DNA from: Parvibaculum sp.
GTDB taxonomy: Bacteria > Pseudomonadota > Alphaproteobacteria > Parvibaculales > Parvibaculaceae
Length of the DNA stretch: 35,396 nucleotides
NCBI GenBank assembly: GCA_030682415.1
Contig: JAUXOE010000280.1
Span: 1 to 35,396, forward strand
Direction of reading: 5' to 3'
In this document: one piece after another, positions 28,272-35,396 of the stretch
Numbering within the stretch: the first letter of the stretch is position 1
Layout of the letters: each line of letters begins with the position of its first letter
The notes under the pieces: generated by a model
What the model was told of the DNA's origin: nothing
Database searches by the model: none
The model's input: the letters and a program-made list of their open reading frames with translations, nothing else
Program-made: the position numbers and the translations under genes

Positions 28272-28904
28272 TTGTCGAACCTGCTTGTGCTTGTCCGCCA
28301 CGGACAAAGCGAATGGAACAAAAAAAACCTCTTCACCGGTTGGCGCGATCCTGGCCTGACCGAACAGGGTGTTGCGGAAGCGCGCGAAGCGGGCCAGGCG
28401 ATGAAGGCACGCGGGCTCGTTTTCGACGTCGCCTTCACCTCCGTGCTGTCGCGCGCGCAGGAGACCAACCGCCTCATGCTTGAGGAACTCGGGCAGGCGG
28501 ATATCGAGATCGTGAAGGATCAGGCGCTCAATGAGCGCGACTATGGCGACCTGTCGGGCCTCAACAAGGACGATGCGCGCGAGAAATGGGGCGAGGAACA
28601 GGTGCATATCTGGCGCCGCTCCTACGACATTCCACCGCCCGGCGGCGAAAGCCTGAAGATGACGGCCGAGCGCGTGCTGCCTTACTATGAGAAGGTCATT
28701 CGCCCGCGCGTGCTGAAGGGCGAACGGGTGCTCGTCGCCGCGCATGGCAACAGCTTGCGGGCGCTGGTGATGCTGCTCGACAAACTGACGCAGGAACAGG
28801 TTCTGGCGCTCAACATCGCGACCGGCGCGCCGATCGTCTATCAGCTCGACGACAACGGCAATGTACTGAAGAAGGAAATGCTGATCGAGCGCGAGGCGCA
28901 CTAA
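28272..28904 (+). CDS. gpmA: 2,3-bisphosphoglycerate-dependent phosphoglycerate mutase
   Basis: [29 protein letters not shown]...[45 protein letters not shown] start. Confidence 0.96.
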   Translation: MSNLLVLVRHGQSEWNKKNLFTGWRDPGLTEQGVAEAREAGQAMKARGLVFDVAFTSVLSRAQETNRLMLEELGQADIEIVKDQALNERDYGDLSGLNKDDAREKWGEEQVHIWRRSYDIPPPGGESLKMTAERVLPYYEKVIRPRVLKGERVLVAAHGNSLRALVMLLDKLTQEQVLALNIATGAPIVYQLDDNGNVLKKEMLIEREAH

Positions 28905-29422
28905 TCCGGACGTGCGGCCTTCAGCGATGCCAGCGCCGCCTCAAGGGCACGGGCAAAATCCTTGCGCTCGGGCGGCGACAGAAAAGACGCGACTTCCAGT
29001 GCCCGCCCATGGCTCAGGAGATGGAGTTGGGTCGACTTGTCGGGATTTACCTTGAGCGACAGGCGTACCCAGTAAGGCTGGAAGCTGAAAGCGCGGGCGC
29101 GGCCTTTTGCGTCGACCTGGCGAACGCGCAACTCGCTCTGCGACATCTGCACCGTTTCATGGGCGCGGGCGGCGCGGTAGTTCGCCCGGAACGCCCACCA
29201 GACCAACGCCACTTCGAGGCCGCAAAAACCCAGAACCGGCCAGGCGCCTTTCGCCATGAAGATTGCGCCGGCCGTGAGGTTGACCGTCGCGATGATGCCC
29301 ATGACGATCAGGAAACCCTTGCGCGAGAGCGAGCGATGCGGCGTCAGCAGCGCGTCGAAGTGAAGCGGCGCGGCCAGACGCTCGGCGCTTGCGGCGGGGA
29401 ATGAGGCAGTGGCAGCGGTCAT
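28901..29422 (-). CDS. DUF2244 domain-containing membrane protein
   Basis: [70 protein letters not shown]. Confidence 0.88.
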   Translation of the reverse strand: MTAATASFPAASAERLAAPLHFDALLTPHRSLSRKGFLIVMGIIATVNLTAGAIFMAKGAWPVLGFCGLEVALVWWAFRANYRAARAHETVQMSQSELRVRQVDAKGRARAFSFQPYWVRLSLKVNPDKSTQLHLLSHGRALEVASFLSPPERKDFARALEAALASLKAARPD

Positions 29423-29502
29423 GGGCCGATGCTAGATGGCGGCACGACAGGGCGCAATGCGGCCTTGCGGCGCGGCGGCGTTATGACCAAAGTCTCGACA
29501 CC

Positions 29503-30147
29503 ATGCCGATGAAAAAACCCGAGATCGAAACGTTTTTCCGCCGCCTCTCCGACGCCCTGCCGGCGCCCGAGACCGAGCTCAAATACATCAACACCTATAC
29601 GCTGCTGGTGGCCGTGGTGCTATCGGCGCAGGCGACCGATGTGGGCGTCAACAAGGCGACCGAGAAGCTCTTCAAGATCGCCGATACGCCGCAGAAGATG
29701 CTGAAGCTCGGCGAGGCGGGGCTGACGCAGCACATCAAGACCATCGGGCTCTATCGCAACAAGGCCAAAAACGTCATGGCGCTGTCGCGGCTGCTGATCG
29801 AGCGGCATGGCGGCGCGGTGCCGCATGACCGCGCGGCCCTGCAGGCGCTGCCGGGTGTCGGGCGCAAGACCGCCAACGTCGTGCTCAACGTCGCCTTCGG
29901 GGAACCGACCATCGCGGTCGACACGCATATCTTCCGCGTCTCGAACCGGACCGGGCTTGCGCCGGGCAAGGATGTGCTGGCCGTCGAGCTGAAACTGGAA
30001 AAAGTCGTGCCGCCCGCCTACCGCCTGCATGCGCATCACTGGCTGATCCTGCATGGGCGCTATGTCTGCAAGGCGCGCAAGCCCGATTGCCCGGCCTGCC
30101 GGGTGGCCGATCTTTGCCAGTTCAAGGCCAAGACGACGGTTGACTGA
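29503..30147 (+). CDS. nth: Endonuclease III
   Basis: YINTYTLLVAVVLSAQATDVGVNKATEKLF, LPGVGRKTANVVLNVAFGEPTIAVDTHIFRVSNRTGLA, C-terminal 4Fe-4S cysteines CKARKPDCPACRVADLC. Confidence 0.97.
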   Translation: MPMKKPEIETFFRRLSDALPAPETELKYINTYTLLVAVVLSAQATDVGVNKATEKLFKIADTPQKMLKLGEAGLTQHIKTIGLYRNKAKNVMALSRLLIERHGGAVPHDRAALQALPGVGRKTANVVLNVAFGEPTIAVDTHIFRVSNRTGLAPGKDVLAVELKLEKVVPPAYRLHAHHWLILHGRYVCKARKPDCPACRVADLCQFKAKTTVD

Positions 30148-30150
30148 ACT

Positions 30151-30528
30151 TCAGGACATCGGTGCGTTGCGGCGTGCCACAACGGTCGCGAGGCAGGCGG
30201 CCTTGTCCGCCGCGCCGCCTTCGAGCCTGCGCGCATCGACATGGCGCGCGCCGAGCGCGCCCGATGGCGTTTCGTAGAAATAGACGAAGAGGCTGCAATC
30301 GCCACCCGCATATTGCCAGACTTCGGCATGAGGCTCGCTGCGGCGGAAGTCAGGTTCACCGAGACGCGCCGAGATCGCCGAAGGTGCGGCACCAACCAGA
30401 CTTGCCGGCGTCAGCCCGCCCGGCGGCAACGCCGCCATGACGCCGCCACGCGCGTCGATGCCGGTACGCGGCGCCGTTTCGCAGGCGGCAAGCAGCAGCG
30501 GCATCAGCACTATCAGAACGCGCTTCAT
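30151..30528 (-). CDS. Small hypothetical lipoprotein
   Basis: MKRVLIVLMPLLLAACETAP lipobox; IGYxxGDCSLFVYFYE-type motif (QYAGGDCSLFVYFYETPSG). Confidence 0.75.
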   Translation of the reverse strand: MKRVLIVLMPLLLAACETAPRTGIDARGGVMAALPPGGLTPASLVGAAPSAISARLGEPDFRRSEPHAEVWQYAGGDCSLFVYFYETPSGALGARHVDARRLEGGAADKAACLATVVARRNAPMS

Positions 30529-31196
30529 GCGAAGCCCTCCGGGTTAGCGACTTTCTTGTAAGTGTGGACCATCAGGATGGTGCCAAAGAGCGGCGCGAAA
30601 AGATTGAGCACCGGCACAGTGGCAAACAAGGCGACGACGACGCCGGCGGCAAACACCCGGCCGCGATGGCGGCGGCGAAATGCCACTGCGGCGGCAGGAT
30701 CCATATGCCGCAGCGCCACCAGCTCGAAATATTCGCGGCCGAGCAGGTAGCCATTGACGACCCAGAAGAGGAAAATGTTGACGACGGGGATCAGATAGAA
30801 GGGCAGCACCAGCAGATTGACGGCGATCAGCACGATGGTGAAGCGAAGGGCGATGACCAGCGACTGCCAGAAGGGCTGATCGCTGCCCGACGGATCGGAC
30901 GGATAGGCCGTCTCCTCGGTGCAGGCCGCAACGTTCTCGAGGAAGAGCCCTGCGACCAGCGAGACGACCGGATGCACCAGCGGGATCAGCACAATGACGG
31001 CGAGGAAGCGCGCGGCGATGGAAACGACCGTGTCGATCCAGCCGATGCCGAATTCGGGCAACGCGGCGAGCGCCCATTGCAGTCCGGCGCCGAACAGTGC
31101 CAGCACCAGCAGCGTCAGCCCCAGCGACAGCCACATGACGCGGCGGTAGGGAGCGGAAAAGGTTTCCCGCAAGGCGCGTGCGGCATCGGTCAGCAT
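30525..31196 (-). CDS. EI24/CysZ-like membrane protein
   Basis: 223 aa multi-TM; LPFYLIPVVNIFLFWVVNGYLLGREYFELVALRHMDPAAAVAFRRRHRGRVFAAGVVVALFATVPVLNLFAPLFGTILMVHTY. Confidence 0.88.
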   Translation of the reverse strand: MLTDAARALRETFSAPYRRVMWLSLGLTLLVLALFGAGLQWALAALPEFGIGWIDTVVSIAARFLAVIVLIPLVHPVVSLVAGLFLENVAACTEETAYPSDPSGSDQPFWQSLVIALRFTIVLIAVNLLVLPFYLIPVVNIFLFWVVNGYLLGREYFELVALRHMDPAAAVAFRRRHRGRVFAAGVVVALFATVPVLNLFAPLFGTILMVHTYKKVANPEGFA

Positions 31197-31371
31197 CGCT
31201 CGTGCTCCAGTGTCTCAGAAACTTGCCCGGCCAAACTAGAGCGGGACCGCGCGAACTACAAATTGCGGATTCACGGGACCCGGGGCCGGGACGCGGTTTT
31301 GGACTTATGGGACAGGTTCCCTATACTCCGGCCCCGAACCCCTCCCCGAACATCAATAAAATCCGAGGACC

Positions 31372-32367
31372 ATGACCGATCTCAAATATGACGTTGCCGG
31401 CATCGGCAATGCGCTGGTTGACGTTATCGCCGACGCCGACGACAAATTCCTGACCGCCAACGGCATCGAGAAAGGCTCGATGACGCTGATCGACGACAAG
31501 CGCGCCGACGATCTCTATGGCCGCATGGGCCAGGCGGTCGAAATGTCGGGCGGCTCCTGCGCCAACACGATCGCGGGGCTCGCCTCGCTCGGCGGCAAGG
31601 GCGCTTTTTTCGGCAAGGTCAAGCGCGACCAACTCGGCGACGTCTTCATGCACGACATCAAGGCGCTCGGCGTCGAATTTCCGGCAAAGCCCGCAAGCAC
31701 CGGCGCGCCGACCGGCCGCTGCCTGATCCTCGTGACGCCGGATGCGCAGCGCAGCATGAATACGTTTCTCGGCGCGGCGCAAAAGCTCGGACCCGACGAC
31801 ATCGACGAGGCGACGATCCGCGCCTCGGCGATCACCTACATGGAGGGCTATCTGTGGGACCAGCCCGACGCCAAGCAGGCCTTTCTCAAGGCCGCGAAGA
31901 TCGCCCATGACGCCGGACGCCTGGTCTCGCTGACGCTGTCGGACAGTTTCTGCGTCGACCGCTACCGCGAGGAGTTCCGCCGCCTTGCGAAAGACGAGGT
32001 CGACCTGCTGTTTGCCAACGAAGCTGAAATCCTGTCGCTCTACCAGACGGATGTCTTCGACGAGGCGCTGCAGAAAGTTCGTGCCGACTGCAAGTTCGCG
32101 GCATTGACGCGTTCGGAAGCAGGCGCCGTCATCGTCGCCGATGGCGAGGTGCATGTGGTCGATGCCGACAAGATTGCGAAAGTTGTCGACACGACGGGCG
32201 CGGGCGATCTCTTCGCCGCCGGGTTCCTCTACGGGCTCACGCGCGGCAAGGACCCGGTGACATGCGGCAGGCTCGGTGCGATGGCGGCGGCAGAGGTCAT
32301 CTCGCATTACGGACCGCGTCCGCAGGTTTCGCTGGCGAAACTGGCGCAGGAAAAAGGGCTCGTCTGA
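31372..32367 (+). CDS. PfkB-family carbohydrate/adenosine kinase
   Basis: YDVAGIGNALVDVIADADDKFL...GGSCANTIAGLASLGGKGAFFGKV...VDTTGAGDLFAAGFLYGLTRG. Confidence 0.93.
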   Translation: MTDLKYDVAGIGNALVDVIADADDKFLTANGIEKGSMTLIDDKRADDLYGRMGQAVEMSGGSCANTIAGLASLGGKGAFFGKVKRDQLGDVFMHDIKALGVEFPAKPASTGAPTGRCLILVTPDAQRSMNTFLGAAQKLGPDDIDEATIRASAITYMEGYLWDQPDAKQAFLKAAKIAHDAGRLVSLTLSDSFCVDRYREEFRRLAKDEVDLLFANEAEILSLYQTDVFDEALQKVRADCKFAALTRSEAGAVIVADGEVHVVDADKIAKVVDTTGAGDLFAAGFLYGLTRGKDPVTCGRLGAMAAAEVISHYGPRPQVSLAKLAQEKGLV

Positions 32368-32374
32368 GGGAATC

Positions 32375-33022
32375 ATGCTCACGATCTGGGGCCGCCGCAA
32401 TTCGTTCAATGTCCAGAAGGTGATGTGGCTTGCAGGCGAGCTTGGCATCGCACATGAGCGGATCGACGCCGGTGGGCCATTCGGCGGTCTCGACGCGCCG
32501 GAATTCATAGCCCGCAATCCTCACGGGCGCGTGCCCGTGATCGATGACGACGGCATCGTCGTTTGGGAGTCGCATGCGATTCTGCGCTATCTCGCGGCAC
32601 GCTACGGCGCGGGCACCTTCTGGGCGGAAGGCGCTGCGGGCCGCGCCGCGGCCGACCAGTGGATCGAATGGGCGCAGACGGCGCTGCTGCCGAATTTTCT
32701 CAACGGCATTTTCTGGAGCTACTACCGGACGCCGGAAGCAATGCGCAACACAAATGCGATCGAGCGCGCCATCGCGCAATGCGCCGAGCATGTTCTTCTG
32801 CTCGACCGGCAGCTCGCCGGCCAGCCTTACATTTGCGGCGAGAAGATTACGCTTGCCGACATTCCGGCAGGTACGGTGTTATTTCGTTACTACGGTCTCG
32901 ACATCGCGCGACCCTACGCGCCGCATGTGGAGGCCTGGTATGCACGGCTCCGCGACCGTCCGGCCTATGCCGCGCATGTGATGGTGCCGTTCGACGACCT
33001 CAAGGGCCGTCTCGCCTTCTGA
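32375..33022 (+). CDS. Glutathione S-transferase family protein
   Basis: MLTIWGRRNSFNVQKVMWLAGELGIAHERIDAGGPFGGLDAPEFIARNPHGRVPVIDDDGIVVWESHAILRYLAARYG. Confidence 0.93.
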   Translation: MLTIWGRRNSFNVQKVMWLAGELGIAHERIDAGGPFGGLDAPEFIARNPHGRVPVIDDDGIVVWESHAILRYLAARYGAGTFWAEGAAGRAAADQWIEWAQTALLPNFLNGIFWSYYRTPEAMRNTNAIERAIAQCAEHVLLLDRQLAGQPYICGEKITLADIPAGTVLFRYYGLDIARPYAPHVEAWYARLRDRPAYAAHVMVPFDDLKGRLAF

Positions 33023-33033
33023 AAAACCTGCGC

Positions 33034-33996
33034 TCAGATTTTCCTGAGGAACACGTCGCGGATGCGGTGGTCGTCGCCCTTGCGCAAGATCAGGTCGGCG
33101 CGCTGGCGCGTCGGCAGGACGTTGCGGTGGAGGTTGGCGAGGTTGATCGAGGTCCAGATCGCATCGGCCGTTTCAACCGCCTCCTCGTCACTCAAATTCG
33201 AATAGCGGTGAAAATAAGCGGCCGGATCCTTGAAGGAGGTGCGGCGCAGGCTCAGGAAGCGTTCGATATACCAGCGCCGGATCGCTTCCTCGTCGGCATC
33301 GAGATAAATCGAGAAGTCGAAGAAATCCGAAACGAAAGGTTGCGGCTCGTCGCCGTCGGCCGGCTTCCAGGGCTGCAACACGTTCAACCCCTCAACCACC
33401 AGAATGTCGGGCTGGTCGACAGTCACGGTTTCGCCTTCGAGAATGTCGTAGGTGAAGTGCGAATAGACGGGTGCCTCGACGCGCGGCGAACCTGCCTTCA
33501 CGTCGGACAGAAAGCGCAGCAGACTCTTGATGTCGAAGCTCTCGGGAAAACCCTTGCGTTGCATCAAGCCGCGCTCTTCGAGCACCTTGTTGGGGTAGAG
33601 AAACCCGTCGGTGGTGATGAGATCGACCTTGGGATGATTGGGCCAACGGGCCAGCAGCGTACGCAGAATGCGCGCGGTGGTCGACTTGCCGACAGCAACC
33701 GAGCCGGCAACACCGACAATGTAGGGAACCTTGTCCTGTTCACGTCCCAGAAAATCCGAGGTGACGCGATAGAGTTCCTGCATCTCGCCGACATAGAGAT
33801 TGAGCAGACGCGAGAGCGGCAGAAAAATCTCCGAGACCTCGTCAAGCGAGATCCGCTCGCCGAAACCGCGCAACTCCTCCAGCTCCGCTTCGGAAAGCGG
33901 CAGCGGTGTATCCTTGCGCAAGCGGCCCCAGGCTTCCGACGTGAAATGGCGAAAGGGCGACAGAAGCGTCTTGTCGTCGGGGTCGCTTAGAGGCAT
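33034..33996 (-). CDS. coaA: Pantothenate kinase type I
   Basis: [63 protein letters not shown]. Confidence 0.97.
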   Translation of the reverse strand: MPLSDPDDKTLLSPFRHFTSEAWGRLRKDTPLPLSEAELEELRGFGERISLDEVSEIFLPLSRLLNLYVGEMQELYRVTSDFLGREQDKVPYIVGVAGSVAVGKSTTARILRTLLARWPNHPKVDLITTDGFLYPNKVLEERGLMQRKGFPESFDIKSLLRFLSDVKAGSPRVEAPVYSHFTYDILEGETVTVDQPDILVVEGLNVLQPWKPADGDEPQPFVSDFFDFSIYLDADEEAIRRWYIERFLSLRRTSFKDPAAYFHRYSNLSDEEAVETADAIWTSINLANLHRNVLPTRQRADLILRKGDDHRIRDVFLRKI

Positions 33997-34038
33997 GGGC
34001 CGGATTCCACTACGGAGGTCATGGTGTCGGATCGCGCC

Positions 34039-34368
34039 TCAGCTCGAGCTGCGGGCGGCTTTTTCATCGAGACCGGAGCGACCTTCCCGGCGTGCCAGTT
34101 CGGCGTAGACATCGGCAGGTTTGAGATCGAGCGCGGCGAGCAAGACAAGCCAGTGATAAAGCAGGTCCGCACTCTCGGCGATTGTGGCCTTGGCGTCGCC
34201 CTGTGTCGCGGCAATGACCGTTTCAACCGCTTCCTCGCCCAGCTTCTGGGCACAAAGCGCCGTGCCGCCGGCGAGAAGCTTTGCCGTATAGGAGCCGGCA
34301 GCGTCGGCGCCCTTGCGGGCGGCGATCGTCGCAAACAACTGGTCGAGTTGGCTGGCATCGGCGGCCAT
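34039..34368 (-). CDS. hisE: Phosphoribosyl-ATP pyrophosphatase
   Basis: LDQLFATIAARKGADAAGSYTAKLLAGGTALCAQKLGEEAVETVIAATQGDAKATIAESADLLYHWLVLLAA. An ORF extension to 34425 is possible. Confidence 0.94.
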   Translation of the reverse strand: MAADASQLDQLFATIAARKGADAAGSYTAKLLAGGTALCAQKLGEEAVETVIAATQGDAKATIAESADLLYHWLVLLAALDLKPADVYAELARREGRSGLDEKAARSSS

Positions 34369-34482
34369 GCGCGGCGGCTCCGGAAGCGTTAACAGATCCG
34401 GCGGAGGCTTGAAATGGCGCCGCACGGCGGCTTTGCGTAGCAGATTTGGGGCCGGGAGGCCAGCGGCGGCGCTGACCGCCCG

Positions 34483-35391
34483 TCAGCGCCGGGTTAACAG
34501 GCTGGTGCCCGAAAGTTCGCCGGTCTTGGCCCCGTCCTGCCTGGCATCTTTCAGATCGGCGCCTCTGAGATCGGCACCCCTGAGATCGGCGCCCAGAAGA
34601 TTGGCGCGCAACAGAATGGCGTTGGTGAAATCCGCCGCCGCCAGGACCGCGTTTTCAAAATTGACGTCAGCCAGGATCGCCTCGCTGAACACGGCGCCGG
34701 CAAGCACGGCACGCGAGAAATCGGTGCGTGACAGATCCATGCGGGCGAAATCCGCACGGTGGCCTTTTTTCTGGCCGGTCTGGATCCAGAGCATGTGCTC
34801 GGCCAGGATTTTCGCCATGCGCTCCGGACCGGGTGCCGTGCGCGGCTTCACCGCCCGCATCAGATCGCCGCGCGAAACGGTCTCCTCATCCAAGATGGCA
34901 CGGCGGAAATCGGCATCGGCCAGATTGGCGCCGGACAGTTCGACGCCTTTCAATTCGGCGCCGGCGAAACTTGCACCCCTGAGATCGGCGCCTTGCAGGC
35001 TCGCGCCCGACATTGCCGCACCATCGAAATTGGCGTCGAGCAATTTGCATTCGGACATGTTGGTGCCAAACATGCGCGCGCCGCGAAAGCTCGAATTTTC
35101 CTTGCCGACCGGCGCCGATGCGCCGCGACGAATGACGGCACCGCGCCTGAGATCGGCACCTTCGAGCTGCGTACCTTCAAGCTGGGCATTTTCGAATTGC
35201 GCGCCGCGCAGATCGGCGCGGGCGAAGTTGGTGCGCGTCAGATTGGCCGCATCGAAATTGGCGCTGAAGAGATTGGTCCCGGCGAAATGCGAGTCTTCAA
35301 GATCGGCATCTGTGAAATCACAGCCGATGAAGTGCCCATGCGAGAAATTGAGGTTACGGAAATCAAGCCCCGAGAGGTCGCACTCCTTCAT
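34483..35391 (-). CDS. Pentapeptide-repeat protein
   Basis: A(D/N)LxxA pentapeptide repeats in two blocks separated by a linker (PERMAKILAEHMLWIQTGQKKGHRADF). Confidence 0.93.
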   Translation of the reverse strand: MKECDLSGLDFRNLNFSHGHFIGCDFTDADLEDSHFAGTNLFSANFDAANLTRTNFARADLRGAQFENAQLEGTQLEGADLRRGAVIRRGASAPVGKENSSFRGARMFGTNMSECKLLDANFDGAAMSGASLQGADLRGASFAGAELKGVELSGANLADADFRRAILDEETVSRGDLMRAVKPRTAPGPERMAKILAEHMLWIQTGQKKGHRADFARMDLSRTDFSRAVLAGAVFSEAILADVNFENAVLAAADFTNAILLRANLLGADLRGADLRGADLKDARQDGAKTGELSGTSLLTRR

Positions 35392-35396
35392 GATCA

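Noticed and set aside
34550-35330. Recurring GAGATCGGCRCC-like units suggesting a DNA repeat array or CRISPR
   Set aside because: These are codons of the pentapeptide-repeat protein, in frame and degenerate, without unique spacers.
1-35396. CRISPR arrays, prophage genes, rRNA operons, integrases
   Set aside because: None seen on reading either strand; the only mobile signature is the IS1595-type transposon.

Overview
GC-rich chromosomal window, alphaproteobacterial in character. The gene content is mostly conserved housekeeping: an AmpG-like MFS permease, a hybrid histidine kinase, M19 dipeptidase-gshB, SirB1-like, BON lipoprotein, yraN, rsmI, an LpoA-like lipoprotein, hemW-rdgB-rph, hrcA-grpE, nnrU, alkB, a Sel1-like lipoprotein, dnaK-dnaJ, DUF486, dapB, gpmA, DUF2244, nth, EI24/CysZ-like, a PfkB kinase, GST, coaA, hisE and a pentapeptide-repeat protein. 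The accessory part is a 4,011-bp composite IS1595/ISXO2-type transposon (4707-8717). It has perfect 24-bp terminal inverted repeats and a perfect 8-bp target duplication (GGGAATTC), and it splits the comM/yifB gene at its Walker B motif. The element carries a transposase, a DUF6471-like putative regulator next to overlapping inverted repeats that cover a strong transposase promoter, and a two-gene cassette of unknown function (313-aa soluble protein plus 4-TM protein). It also carries two small ORFs and a compact tRNA-like RNA with alanine identity elements (G3-U70, A73, CCA) followed by a terminator. The passenger cassette and the tRNA-like RNA are the best candidates for something undescribed. 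Everything here comes from reading the sequence; no database search was run.
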